Source of the DNA: Leifsonia sp. NPDC080035
Lineage (GTDB): Bacteria; Actinomycetota; Actinomycetes; Actinomycetales; Microbacteriaceae
Length of the DNA: 64,000 nucleotides
Reading direction: 5' to 3'
NCBI RefSeq assembly: GCF_040050925.1
Contig: NZ_CP157390.1
Location: 2,728,001 to 2,792,000 of the forward strand
Under the pieces are notes generated by a model. The model was not told the DNA's origin, searched no databases, and was given only the letters and a program-made list of their open reading frames with translations. Made by a program: the position numbers and the translations under genes. Shown piece by piece: positions 33,030 through 41,486 of the stretch (its first letter is position 1; each line of letters begins with the position of its first letter).

Positions 33030-34577
33030 TCAGGCGTCGCCGGCGTCTTCGGCCGCCTCGGCGGCCTGCTCCGGCGTGTGCTCCGTCGCGCCGAAGCGGG
33101 CGGTGTGCACCGCGCCGAGCGTGATGTGCACGGCCTGCTGGTCGGTGTAGAAGTCGATGGAGCGGTAGCCGCCCTCGTGCCCGAGGCCCGACGCCTTCAC
33201 GCCGCCGAACGGGGTGCGCAGGTCGCGGACGTTGTGCGAGTTCAGCCACACCATCCCCGCCTCCACGTTCTGGGCGAAGGTGTGCGCGCGCTCCAGGTTG
33301 CTGGTCCAGATGTAGGCGGCCAGGCCGTAGCGGACACCGTTGGCGAGCTCCAGCGCCTCCTCGTCGGAGTCGAACGGGGTGATCGCGACGACCGGGCCGA
33401 AGATCTCCTCCTGGAAGATGCGGGCGTCCGGCTTCACGTCGGCGAAGACCGTCGGCGCGACGTAGTTGCCGTGCTCCAGGCCGGCCGGACGGCCGCCGCC
33501 GGCGAGCAGACGGCCCTCCTGCTTGCCGATCTCGACGTAGCTCATCACCTTCTCGTGGTGCTCGGGGTGCACGAGCGCGCCCACCTCGGTCTTCGGGTCA
33601 TGCGGATCGCCGACCACGATGTTCTTCGCGCGGGCGGCGTAGCGCTCGCAGAACTCCTCGTACACGGCGCGCTCGACGAGGATGCGGGAGCCGGCGGTGC
33701 AGCGCTCGCCGTTCAGCGAGAAGACGCCGAAGAGGGTCGAGTCGATCGCGGCGTCGAGGTCGGCGTCGGCGAACACGACGGCGGGGGACTTGCCGCCCAG
33801 CTCCATCGAGAGGCCCTTCAGGTACGGGGCCGCGTTCGCGAAGATGATCTGCCCGGTGCGGCTCTCACCCGTGAAGGAGATGAGCGGGACGTCCGGGTGC
33901 TTGACGAGCGCGTCACCCGCCTCCTCGCCGAGGCCGTTGACCAGGTTGAAGACGCCGTCTGGCACGCCGGCATCGCGGAAGATCTTCGCCCACAGGCTCG
34001 CCGACAGTGGCGTGAACTCGGCCGGCTTCAGCACGACGGTGTTGCCGGTGGCGAGCGCCGGGGCGAGCTTCCAGCTCTCCAGCATGAACGGCGTGTTCCA
34101 CGGCGTGATGAGGCCGGCGACGCCGATCGGCTTGCGGTTGACGTAGTTGAGCTGGCTGCCGGGCACCTTGTAGGCGTCGTCGGCCTGGGCGACGATGAGG
34201 TCGGCGAAGAACCGGAAGTTCTCGGCGGCGCGCTGCGCCTGGCCGAGGGCCTGCGTGATCGGCAGGCCGGTGTCGAACGTCTCCAGCTCCGCCAGCCGGG
34301 CGTCCTGCGCCTCCACGGCGTCGGCGATGCGGTTCAGCACGCGGGCGCGCTCCCGCGGCTTCATCCGCGGCCAGGGGCCGGACTCGAACGCGCGCTTCGC
34401 CGCGGCGACGGCGAGGTCGATGTCCTCCTTCTGGCCTGCGGCGGCCTGCACGTAGGTCTCGTTCGACACCGGGTCGAGGACGTCGAAGGTCTTCCCCGAG
34501 ACGCTGTCGACGAACTCCCCGTCGATGAAGTGCTGGATCGTGCTCGGAAGGTTCTCCGGGATGTGGTGCTGCGCCAT
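33030..34577 (-). CDS. hpaE: 5-carboxymethyl-2-hydroxymuconate semialdehyde dehydrogenase
   Basis: A 515-residue NAD-dependent aldehyde dehydrogenase. Catalytic Cys293 (NGERCTAGSR) and Glu259 (SMELGGKSP) are in place, with the ITPWNTPFMLESWKLAPAL cofactor region. PYLKGLSMELGGKSP and PFGGVKASGLGHEGG are characteristic of HpaE-type enzymes. It should oxidise the HpaD product to 5-carboxymethyl-2-hydroxymuconate. It lies between the GntR gene and hpaD on one transcript, which makes the assignment firm. The C-terminal Ala/Glu-rich tail of about 15 residues is unusual but harmless. Confidence 0.88.
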   Translation of the reverse strand: MAQHHIPENLPSTIQHFIDGEFVDSVSGKTFDVLDPVSNETYVQAAAGQKEDIDLAVAAAKRAFESGPWPRMKPRERARVLNRIADAVEAQDARLAELETFDTGLPITQALGQAQRAAENFRFFADLIVAQADDAYKVPGSQLNYVNRKPIGVAGLITPWNTPFMLESWKLAPALATGNTVVLKPAEFTPLSASLWAKIFRDAGVPDGVFNLVNGLGEEAGDALVKHPDVPLISFTGESRTGQIIFANAAPYLKGLSMELGGKSPAVVFADADLDAAIDSTLFGVFSLNGERCTAGSRILVERAVYEEFCERYAARAKNIVVGDPHDPKTEVGALVHPEHHEKVMSYVEIGKQEGRLLAGGGRPAGLEHGNYVAPTVFADVKPDARIFQEEIFGPVVAITPFDSDEEALELANGVRYGLAAYIWTSNLERAHTFAQNVEAGMVWLNSHNVRDLRTPFGGVKASGLGHEGGYRSIDFYTDQQAVHITLGAVHTARFGATEHTPEQAAEAAEDAGDA

Positions 34578-34603
34578 GCGCGGCCTCCTGTCGTTGCTGT
34601 CGG

Positions 34604-35296
34604 TCAGTGCTGCTGCTGCGTGTGCTCGTGCTCCAGCTGGTAGCTGTGCAGGGCGTCCAAGGTCGCCAGCCGGTGGCGGCGGGCGGCGAGCTCGATCTCC
34701 AGGGCGTCCGCCCCGGACTCGATGAGCCGGAGGATCTGCTCGTGCTCATCGACCGACTCGCGGGCGCGCCCGGGCACGAAACTGAAGGTGGAGTCGCGCA
34801 GCACGGTCAGGCGGTTCCAGCCGCGGTGCACGAGGTCAAGGATGTGCGGGTTCGGGCACTCCTCGAAGAGGACGGAGTGGAACTCCTGATTGAGCTGCGT
34901 GAAGCGGTGCGGGATGAAATCGTCGAGGCACGCGATCATCTCGCGGTTGACCATGCGCGCCCGGTGCAGGTGGTCGCCGTTCAGGAGGGGAGCGGAGAGC
35001 TGGGTCGCCGCCCCCTCGACGAGCGCGAGCGTCTCCATCGTGTAGGTGTACTCGGCGTCCTGCAGCAGGGCGACCTGGGCTCCGACGTTCTTCTCGAACG
35101 TGACGAGTCCCTCGGCCTCGAGCCGCCGGATCGCCTCGCGCACGGGCACGACGCTGATGTCCAGCTCGCCGGCGATCTGGCCCAGCACGAGCCGGAAGCC
35201 CGAGACGTAGCGGCCGTCGTCGATGCGGGCGCGGATGAAGTCGTACGCCAGCTGCGACTTGCTCGGAGCGGCGGTCTTCAGCGCTGCGTCAGCCAT
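34604..35296 (-). CDS. GntR-family (FCD domain) regulator of the hpa cluster
   Basis: A 230-residue FadR-subfamily regulator. The winged-helix domain reads LGQIAGELDISVVPVREAIRRLEAEGLV, followed by an all-helical FCD effector domain with the metal-binding histidines in QLNQEFHSVLF and VDEHEQIL. Its start overlaps the end of the FAH-RraA gene by 19 nt. Good candidate sites are the palindromes at 36756-36769 and 38675-38688, both with the TnGTATAnnA core typical of FCD regulators and both covering -10 boxes, implying repression relieved by a pathway intermediate. Confidence 0.87.
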   Translation of the reverse strand: MADAALKTAAPSKSQLAYDFIRARIDDGRYVSGFRLVLGQIAGELDISVVPVREAIRRLEAEGLVTFEKNVGAQVALLQDAEYTYTMETLALVEGAATQLSAPLLNGDHLHRARMVNREMIACLDDFIPHRFTQLNQEFHSVLFEECPNPHILDLVHRGWNRLTVLRDSTFSFVPGRARESVDEHEQILRLIESGADALEIELAARRHRLATLDALHSYQLEHEHTQQQH

Positions 35297-36711
35297 ACGC
35301 GGTACCTCTCCTTCCACGCGGCGTTCATCGGGAACAGGCCCTCGATGCGCTCGCCGACCGCCACCATCTCGGCGATGAACTCCTCTTCGCGCTCCTGCTC
35401 GATCGCGTCGGCGACGACCTCCTCGACCAGGGCGGGCGGGATGACCAGCAGGCCGTCCGCGTCGCCGACGATCACGTCGCCGGGGAGCACGGTCGCGCCG
35501 CCGCACGCGATGGCGATGTCCGCATCCCACGGCACGTGCCTGCGTCCGAGCACCGCGGGGTGCGGGCCGGCGTGGTAGGTCGGGATGTCGAGGGCGGCGA
35601 CGACCGCGAGGTCGCGCACGCCGCCGTCGGTGACGATACCGGCGGCGCCGTTGACCTGCGCCCGCAGGGCGAGGACGTCGCCGACGGTGCCGCTGCCGCG
35701 CTCGCCGCGGGCCTCGATCACGAGCACCTCGCCGGGGCCGACCGCGTCGAAGGCGCGCTTCTGGGCGTTGTAGCCGCCGCCGTGCGAGGCGAAGAGGTCC
35801 TCGCGGTTCGGCAGGTAGCGGAGCGTCTTGGCGGTGCCGACGACGCGGGTGCTCGGCCGGGTGGAGGCGAGGCCGTCGATCGAGACGTTGTCGAGGCCGC
35901 GCTTGCGCAGCTGGGAGCTGAGGGTGGCGGTGGCGACGCTGGACAGCTTCGCGCGCAGCTCATCGGTGAGCACGAAGCCCGGTTGTGCGGGCGTGCCCCA
36001 CGCCTCCGAGCGCTGGTGGTCGTCGACGCTCGGCTTCGTGCCGAAGTCGCCGAAAGGCACCGTGCCCTCGGTGATGCGGGTGACGAGACGGCCGGAAGTC
36101 GGCGCTCCGGGCGCGCTGGGCGCATCCACCTCCACCTCGACGGTGTCGCCGGGCTGCGTGACGGACGAGCCGGCCGGTGTGCCGGTGAGGATGACGTCGC
36201 CCGGCTCCAGCGTCATCAGCTGGGAGAGGTCGGCGACCAGGCGGCCGAACGGGAAGAGGAGGTCGTCGGTCGTGCCCTCCTGCACCAGCTCGCCGTTCAC
36301 CCAGGTGCGCACGCGCAGCGCGTCCGGGTCGACCGAGGCGGCGGGGATGACGTCGGGCCCGAGCGGTGTGAAGCCATCGCCGCCCTTCGAGCGGACGTTC
36401 GAGCCCTTGTCCGCGGCGCGGAGGTCGTACACGCCGAAGTCGTTCGCGGCCGTGACGCCGGAGACGGCGGCCCAGCCCTCCTCGGGGGAGACGCGGCGGG
36501 TCGGCCGGCCGATGATGAGCGCGATCTCGCCCTCATAGGCGAGCAGCTCGGTGCCGGCGGGGCGCTCCAGCTTCTCGCCGGTGGCGGCGACCGAGGATGC
36601 GGGCTTCAGGAAGTACGAGGGCTGCGCCGGGGTGCGGCCCCGCTGAGCGGCCCGGGAGCGGTAGTTCAGGTGCACCGCGATGATCTTGCCGGGGAGGCTG
36701 ATGGCGCTCAC
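35278..36711 (-). CDS. hpaG: FAH-domain / RraA-like fusion: decarboxylase-isomerase of the homoprotocatechuate pathway
   Basis: A 477-residue fusion. The N-terminal half (about 1-235) is a fumarylacetoacetate-hydrolase domain: GEIALIIGRPTR, TAANDFGVYDLR and PGDVILTGTPAGS carry the metal-binding Glu/Asp residues of HpaG. The C-terminal half (about 255-477) is an RraA/HMG-aldolase-like domain: RYLPNREDLFASHGGGYNAQ and AGIVTDGGVRDLAVV, with the RraA G-x-x-x-D-G-x-x-R-D pattern. Usual HpaG proteins have two FAH domains, isomerase plus decarboxylase. Here the second activity may have been replaced by the RraA-like lyase. GTG 36711 follows GAGGAG at 9 nt. Confidence 0.82.
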   Translation of the reverse strand: MSAISLPGKIIAVHLNYRSRAAQRGRTPAQPSYFLKPASSVAATGEKLERPAGTELLAYEGEIALIIGRPTRRVSPEEGWAAVSGVTAANDFGVYDLRAADKGSNVRSKGGDGFTPLGPDVIPAASVDPDALRVRTWVNGELVQEGTTDDLLFPFGRLVADLSQLMTLEPGDVILTGTPAGSSVTQPGDTVEVEVDAPSAPGAPTSGRLVTRITEGTVPFGDFGTKPSVDDHQRSEAWGTPAQPGFVLTDELRAKLSSVATATLSSQLRKRGLDNVSIDGLASTRPSTRVVGTAKTLRYLPNREDLFASHGGGYNAQKRAFDAVGPGEVLVIEARGERGSGTVGDVLALRAQVNGAAGIVTDGGVRDLAVVAALDIPTYHAGPHPAVLGRRHVPWDADIAIACGGATVLPGDVIVGDADGLLVIPPALVEEVVADAIEQEREEEFIAEMVAVGERIEGLFPMNAAWKERYRVWLTQR

Positions 36712-36755
36712 GGGTGGATGCTCCTCGTCGTCGGGGATGGATGGAACGTATTCGA

Positions 36756-36785
36756 GATTGTATACGATCTGGAGAGGGCGGGCAA
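36756..36785 (-). promoter_or_regulatory. Promoter and GntR-type operator of the FAH-RraA gene
   Basis: Read on the minus strand, TTGCCC (complement of 36780-36785), a 17-bp spacer and TACAAT (complement of 36757-36762) form a good promoter. GATTGTATACGATC at 36756-36769 is a palindrome with one mismatched pair covering the -10. It matches GATCGTATATCATC before hpaH. A repressor site is the natural reading. Confidence 0.78.
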
Positions 36786-37042
36786 GGACGCCGGGATGGC
36801 GGGGATGCTGGGCCGACCGATTCGTGCGGGGGCCTCCGCAACTCCGGAGAACTCGGCCGGAGCGACCCGAAACACCGGAGCTCCGGACGAATCGGGCACC
36901 CGGCGTGCAGGGTCTCCGGAGTTGCCCGCAACTCCGGAGAGTCGGCGCTGGGACGGACCGAATCGACCGGAAATCCGGAGATCCGCGTCCACGGGGCCGG
37001 GAACTCCGGAATTGCCAGCAAGCGGCGCGGATGAGAGGCGCA
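36786..37042. repeat. Gene-free stretch rich in CTCCGGAGTT palindromes
   Basis: The 331-bp gap between hpaI and the FAH-RraA gene holds the promoter above and several copies of AACTCCGGA in both orientations (for example near 36839, 36913-36940 and 37002). TCTCCGGAGTTGC at 36913-36925 is the exact complement of GCAACTCCGGAGA at 36928-36940, two bases apart. CCGATTCGT near 36818 is complementary to ACGAATCGG near 36888. No coding frame with normal codon use is present. It probably terminates or attenuates the hpaH-hpaI transcript. Confidence 0.65.
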
Positions 37043-37855
37043 TCAGTAGGAGGCCGGCGCCGGGGCGGCGGGGTCGTCGCCGATGAAGCGGGTGGCGAGG
37101 CCCTCCGACGCGCGGGCGAGCAGGGTGACGTCGCTGCCGACGAGCACGTAGGCCGCGCCGGCTGCGACGTAGCGGTCGGCGGTGGCGGGATCGAAGGCGT
37201 TGACGCCGACCGGGGTTCCGGCCGCGCGGCCCGCGCGGATGACGTCCTCGACCGCGGCCACAACGTCCGGGTGGTTCTGCTGGCCGAGCAGGCCCATCGA
37301 GGCGGCGAGGTCGGCCGGGCCGACGAGGATGGCGTCCACGCCGTCCACCGCCGCGATGTCCGCCGCGGCGGCGAGTCCCTCGGTGGTCTCGATCTGAACG
37401 GTCAGCGACACCAGCTCGTGGGCCCGCGCCAGGTAGTCGGGGATACGGCTCCACCGCGACGAGCGCGCGAGCGCGCTGCCGACGCCGCGCACGCCGAGCG
37501 GGGGATAGCGCACGGCGCGCACCATCGCCTCCGCCTGCGAGACGCCGTCGACCATCGGTACCAGCAGGTTCTGCGCACCGAGGTCGAGCAGCTGTTTGAG
37601 GATGACGGGGTCGCCGATGGGCGCGCGCACCAGCGGCACCGCCGGGTAGGCGGCGACCGCCTGCAGCTGGGCGAGGATCGACTCCAGCCCGATGGGGGAG
37701 TGCTCGCCGTCGATGAGGACGATGTCCAGGCCACTGCCCGCGCAGATCTCGGCCACCAGCGGACTTCCCGCGCACGACCACATCCCGAACAGGGCGCGGT
37801 CGGCCGCGCGCAGGCGGTCGGCGAAGGTCGGAGTCGGGGTCAGGTGAATCGGCAT
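37043..37855 (-). CDS. hpaI: HpcH/HpaI-type 2-oxo-3-hydroxy acid aldolase
   Basis: A 270-residue class II aldolase of the HpcH/HpaI family. IVLIDGEHSPIGLESI, LVPMVDGVSQAEAMVRAVRYPPLGVRG, VQIETTEGLAAAADIAAVDGVDAILVGPADLA are the family blocks, with the metal-binding Glu and Asp and the catalytic His in GEH. It should cleave 4-hydroxy-2-oxoheptanedioate to pyruvate and succinic semialdehyde, the last ring-derived step. Its ATG overlaps the end of hpaH by 16 nt, so the two are co-translated. Confidence 0.9.
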   Translation of the reverse strand: MPIHLTPTPTFADRLRAADRALFGMWSCAGSPLVAEICAGSGLDIVLIDGEHSPIGLESILAQLQAVAAYPAVPLVRAPIGDPVILKQLLDLGAQNLLVPMVDGVSQAEAMVRAVRYPPLGVRGVGSALARSSRWSRIPDYLARAHELVSLTVQIETTEGLAAAADIAAVDGVDAILVGPADLAASMGLLGQQNHPDVVAAVEDVIRAGRAAGTPVGVNAFDPATADRYVAAGAAYVLVGSDVTLLARASEGLATRFIGDDPAAPAPASY

Positions 37856-38625
37856 GTGACGGCTCCCAGGGTTCCGTAGTCGGCGTGGACGGTGTCGCCG
37901 CGCTCCACCCACATCGGGCGGGTGAACGATCCGGCGAGGACGATGTCTCCCGCGTCCAGCCGGGTGCCGTGCTGGGCGAGCTTGTTCGCGAGCCAGGCGA
38001 CGCCCCTGGCGGGGTGGTCGAGCACCGCCGCGGCGACGCCGGACTCCTCGATCGTCTCGTTGCGGTAGAGCAGGGCGCCCACCCAGCGCAGGTCGACCGC
38101 GTCCACTGCGACGGGACGCCCGCCGACGACCATCCCGCCCATCGCCGCGTTGTCGGAGATGGTGTCGACGATGGTCCGGCCCTGCATCTGGATGCGGGAG
38201 GAGAGGATCTCCAGCGCCGGCACCACGTACTCCGTCGCGCTCAGCACATCGAACAGGGTGACGTCCGGTCCCTCCAGGGGCGACGCGAGCACGAACGCGA
38301 GCTCGACCTCGATGCGCACGTTCGAGTACTGGTCGAACGGGATGACCGAACCGGTCTCGTAGACCATGTCGGCGAAGATCGCGCCGTAGTCCGGCTCGGT
38401 GATGCCGGTCGCCTGCTGCATCACCTTGGAGGTGAGCCCGATCTTGCGGCCCACGAGCCTGCGCCCGGCGGCGAGGCCGCGCTCCACCCACACGCGCTGC
38501 ACGGCGTAGGAGTCCTCCACCGTCATCTCCGGGTGGCGGGCGGTCAGCAGCGGGACGGTGGTCCGGTCCCGCTCGGCGGTCGCGAGCTCGTCCGCGATGG
38601 CCTGGATGGTCGTGGTGTCGAGCAC
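37840..38625 (-). CDS. hpaH: 2-oxo-hept-4-ene-1,7-dioate hydratase
   Basis: A 261-residue hydratase of the 4-oxalocrotonate decarboxylase/2-oxopentenoate hydratase family. GRKIGLTSKVMQQATGITEPDYGAIF is the signature region, and VEVELAF-like RIEVELAFVL carries the metal ligands. It hydrates 2-oxohept-4-ene-1,7-dioate for HpaI. GTG 38625 is chosen because GGGAG lies 8 nt upstream and the family N-terminus begins there. It is the first gene of the minus-strand cluster; the operator at 38675-38688 overlaps its presumed -10. Confidence 0.88.
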   Translation of the reverse strand: MLDTTTIQAIADELATAERDRTTVPLLTARHPEMTVEDSYAVQRVWVERGLAAGRRLVGRKIGLTSKVMQQATGITEPDYGAIFADMVYETGSVIPFDQYSNVRIEVELAFVLASPLEGPDVTLFDVLSATEYVVPALEILSSRIQMQGRTIVDTISDNAAMGGMVVGGRPVAVDAVDLRWVGALLYRNETIEESGVAAAVLDHPARGVAWLANKLAQHGTRLDAGDIVLAGSFTRPMWVERGDTVHADYGTLGAVTCRFT

Positions 38626-38674
38626 CGTGAGGGCTCCCTTCGACGTCGGAGGAGGGGCGTTGATGCCCCGTGTG

Positions 38675-38688
38675 GATCGTATATCATC
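38675..38688. promoter_or_regulatory. GntR-type operator at the hpaH promoter
   Basis: GATCGTATATCATC, matching the operator before the FAH-RraA gene at 11 of 14 positions. The complement contains TACGAT, the likely -10 of hpaH. Directly beside it on the upstream side is a CCCGTACATC direct repeat (38688-38707). The 311-bp gap between hpaH and the ABC operon otherwise holds the plus-strand promoter at 38804. Confidence 0.7.
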
Positions 38689-38803
38689 CCGTACATCCCG
38701 TACATCCTGGCCACGGCCGTGCGCGGAATGGCGACGGGAATGCATGGATTTCGTGTCCGCCACCCCGCCGTGTCAGGCTTCTCCTGTCGTTTTTCTCCAC
38801 TAG

Positions 38804-38831
38804 TTGCCTTTCTTGTCAACAACTGTAGAAT
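38804..38831 (+). promoter_or_regulatory. Promoter of the ABC transporter-sulfatase operon
   Basis: TTGCCT (38804-38809), a 16-bp spacer and TAGAAT (38826-38831). The spacer contains TTGTCAACAA (38813-38822), a palindrome with the TTGT-N2-ACAA form seen in FCD-type GntR sites, so the divergent operons may share the same regulator. The untranslated leader is about 100 nt. Confidence 0.55.
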
Positions 38832-38936
38832 TACCGCCACGGCACAGCGGAGTGTCGGCCGATCACGGTCGGCGGTCGCTCCACCTGTCGCTGTTTCGAG
38901 TTCCACACCCTGCCTTGCGAACCGAGAGAAGACACC

Positions 38937-40457
38937 ATGAAGAAAGCACTGATCGCGGTGGCACTGGCCTCCGCGACCGCGCTGGCGCTGAGCGCCTGCG
39001 GCTCCGGGGGAAGCGACACCACGAGCACGACCGGTGCGGCCGGCGGCCCGCTGAACATCGGCAACTTCGCCGACGTCACCAGCTGGGACCCGTCGCTGGC
39101 CGATGTCGGCTTCGACGGCCCCTACCTGTCCGCCGTCTACGACCCGCTGATCGCCGTCGACGGAGACGGCAAGCCGGTCCCGGCTCTCGCGACCTCCTGG
39201 AAGGTCTCCGACGACTACAAGAAGGTCACCTTCGACCTGCGCACCGGCGTGACGTTCTCCGACGGCGAGATGTTCGACGCGGCCGCCGCTGTCAAGAGCC
39301 TGGAGTACCTGAAGCAGGGCGCGCGCAGCGGAGAGGCGTACGCGAGCGTCGACAAGTTCGTCGCAGTCGACGACAAGACCGTCGAGATCGATCTGAAGGA
39401 GCGCGACGACACGCTGCTCTACTTCATGGGCATCGGACGCAGCTACATGATGGCCCCGAAGGCGATCGCGGCGGGGACGCTGGCCAAGGAGCCGGTCGGC
39501 TCCGGCCCGTACACGCTCGACTCCACCTCCGTCGCCGGCTCCGAGTACCACTTCGCCAAGGTGAAGAAGCACTGGGACGCGAAGGAGTTCCCGTTCGACC
39601 CGCTGGCGATCTACCCGATCCAGGACGCGACCGCGCGTGACAACGCGATGCTCTCCGGGCAGATCAACGTGAACTACGCCGACGACACCGCCCTCAAGCA
39701 GGCCAAGGAGAACGGCTGGAACGTCGCCGCCAAGGTCTCCGGCTGGGTCGGCCTGCAGTTCACCGACCGCGCCGGCACGAAGTTCAAGCCGCTCGGCGAC
39801 GAGAAGGTTCGCCAGGCGCTCAACTACGCGTTCGACGGCGCGAACATCCTGAAGTCGGTCGGCAGCGGGGCGGGCAAAGTCTCGAACCAGGTGTTCCCGG
39901 CGGGTCTGCCCGGCAATGTGGAGTCGCTGAACTCGATGTACGCCTACAGCATGTCCAAGGCGAAGTCGCTGCTCGCCGAAGCCGGCTACGCGGACGGGTT
40001 CGAGCTGCACATGCCGATGTCGCAGGTCTTCCAGGTCTGGCAGCCGGTGGTCGACCAGACCTTCAAGCAGCTGGGAATCACGGTCACCTGGGACGACATG
40101 CAGTACATGGACTACCAGAAGAACGCACCGACCTACCCGATGTTCGTCGCCTTCCTGTCGATGGACGCCAACCCGGTCGCGACGGTCCAGCGCATGATCA
40201 ACCTGCCGCAGTGGTACAACCCCACTCCGGAGGTCGACCAGTTCCCGGACGTCCAGGCCGCCGTCCAGAAGGTCCTCGCAGCGGACCCGAGCGAGCAGAA
40301 CGCCCAGATCGAGGCTCTCAACAAACTGGTGACGCAGAAGGCGTGGTTCTCGGTCTGGTACCAGGCCAACAACAGCTACACCTCCGCCTCCACCATCCAG
40401 GTCACGCCGGTGGTCGGGATGATGTTCCCCACGCTGCGCCAGATCGCAGCCAAGTAG
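38937..40457 (+). CDS. ABC transporter substrate-binding lipoprotein (family 5, peptide/nickel type)
   Basis: A 506-residue extracytoplasmic binding protein of the SBP_bac_5 (DppA/OppA) family. The signal peptide MKKALIAVALASATALALSAC ends in a lipobox with Cys21. YDPLIAVDGDGKPVPALATSWKVS and VGSGPYTLDS are family landmarks. It should deliver a substrate to the DppB/DppC-like permeases that follow. Although the family is named for peptides, members bind many organic anions and sugars. Position opposite the hpa cluster and ahead of a sulfatase suggests an aromatic sulfate ester or conjugate; that is inference. Confidence 0.88.
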   Translation: MKKALIAVALASATALALSACGSGGSDTTSTTGAAGGPLNIGNFADVTSWDPSLADVGFDGPYLSAVYDPLIAVDGDGKPVPALATSWKVSDDYKKVTFDLRTGVTFSDGEMFDAAAAVKSLEYLKQGARSGEAYASVDKFVAVDDKTVEIDLKERDDTLLYFMGIGRSYMMAPKAIAAGTLAKEPVGSGPYTLDSTSVAGSEYHFAKVKKHWDAKEFPFDPLAIYPIQDATARDNAMLSGQINVNYADDTALKQAKENGWNVAAKVSGWVGLQFTDRAGTKFKPLGDEKVRQALNYAFDGANILKSVGSGAGKVSNQVFPAGLPGNVESLNSMYAYSMSKAKSLLAEAGYADGFELHMPMSQVFQVWQPVVDQTFKQLGITVTWDDMQYMDYQKNAPTYPMFVAFLSMDANPVATVQRMINLPQWYNPTPEVDQFPDVQAAVQKVLAADPSEQNAQIEALNKLVTQKAWFSVWYQANNSYTSASTIQVTPVVGMMFPTLRQIAAK

Positions 40458-40464
40458 GTCGGCC

Positions 40465-40499
40465 GGGGGCGGGCCGCGCAGCCGGCACGGCCCGCCCCC
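40465..40499 (+). terminator. Hairpin after the binding-protein gene (partial terminator/mRNA stabiliser)
   Basis: GGGGGCGGGCC at 40465-40475 pairs with GGCCCGCCCCC at 40489-40499, an 11-bp perfect stem with a 13-nt loop. It lies 8 nt after the binding-protein stop and before the permease. Such hairpins commonly raise binding-protein levels relative to the membrane components. Confidence 0.65.
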
Positions 40500-40544
40500 T
40501 CCACCCGCCCCGCCCATCCACCCGACCGGCAGGAAACCCCGCAC

Positions 40545-41486
40545 ATGATCAGATTCACGATCAAGAGGCTCGTCTCGGGCGTCATCCTCTTGGTGGCCGT
40601 CTCCATCGGCACGTTCTTCCTCGCCCACGCGGCCATCGGAGACCCGACCGCCGGCCTGCTCGGCAGCTCGGCGACGCCGGCCCAGCAGGCTGCGCTCGCG
40701 GCCAAGATCGGCACCGACCGGCCGCTCCTCGTGCAGTTCTGGGACTGGGGAAGCCACGCGATCCTCGGCGACTTCGGCGACTCGTGGCGCAACTTCCAGC
40801 CGGTGAACGCGCAGATCGCGATCAAGCTCCCGGTGACGCTCTCGGTCGTCACCGCGGCGACGCTGCTGTCGGCGGTCTTCGGGGCGATCTTCGGCATCCT
40901 CGCTGGTCTCCGCCCCGGCAGCGTGCTGGACAAGATCATCAAGGCCGCGTCGGTCATCCTCTTCGCGCTGCCCGGGTTCTGGGTCAGCCTGGTGCTGGTC
41001 ATCTGGTTCGCGGTGAACCTCAAGTGGTTCCCCGCGGTCGGCTACGTGCAGCCCCAGGTCAGCGTGGAGGGCTGGATGCGTTCGATCACGCTCCCGGCGA
41101 TCGCGCTCTCGCTCGGCGCGATCGTGATGATCGCCGAGCAGCTGCGCAACGCGATCATCTCCGCGAACAACCAGGACTACGTGCGCACGCTGCGCAGCCG
41201 CGGGCTCTCCCAGCCGCGCGTCGTCGTGCACCTGGTCCGGAACGCCGCTCCCGCCTCCCTCACCGTGCTCGCCCTGATGTTCGTCGGCCTCCTCGGCGGG
41301 GCGATCGTGGTGGAGCAGATCTTCTCCCTGCCGGGGATCGGCGCCCTCACCTCGGGCTCCTCCCAGAACGGTGACATCCCCATCCTGCTCGGCATCACCG
41401 TCATCACGGTCATCTTCGTGGTGGTCGTCAACTTCGTCCTGGATGTGGTGCTCGGCTGGATCAACCCGAAGGCGCGTGTGCAATGA
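40545..41486 (+). CDS. ABC transporter permease (DppB-like)
   Basis: A 313-residue permease with about six TM helices. The N-terminus (MIRFTIKRLVSGVILLVAVS) and the EAA-like loop QLRNAIISANNQDYVRTLRSRGLSQPRVVVHLVRNAAPAS fit the BPD_transp_1 family of peptide/nickel importers. ATG 40545 follows GGCAGGAAA. The stop overlaps the next start (ATGA). Confidence 0.88.
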   Translation: MIRFTIKRLVSGVILLVAVSIGTFFLAHAAIGDPTAGLLGSSATPAQQAALAAKIGTDRPLLVQFWDWGSHAILGDFGDSWRNFQPVNAQIAIKLPVTLSVVTAATLLSAVFGAIFGILAGLRPGSVLDKIIKAASVILFALPGFWVSLVLVIWFAVNLKWFPAVGYVQPQVSVEGWMRSITLPAIALSLGAIVMIAEQLRNAIISANNQDYVRTLRSRGLSQPRVVVHLVRNAAPASLTVLALMFVGLLGGAIVVEQIFSLPGIGALTSGSSQNGDIPILLGITVITVIFVVVVNFVLDVVLGWINPKARVQ

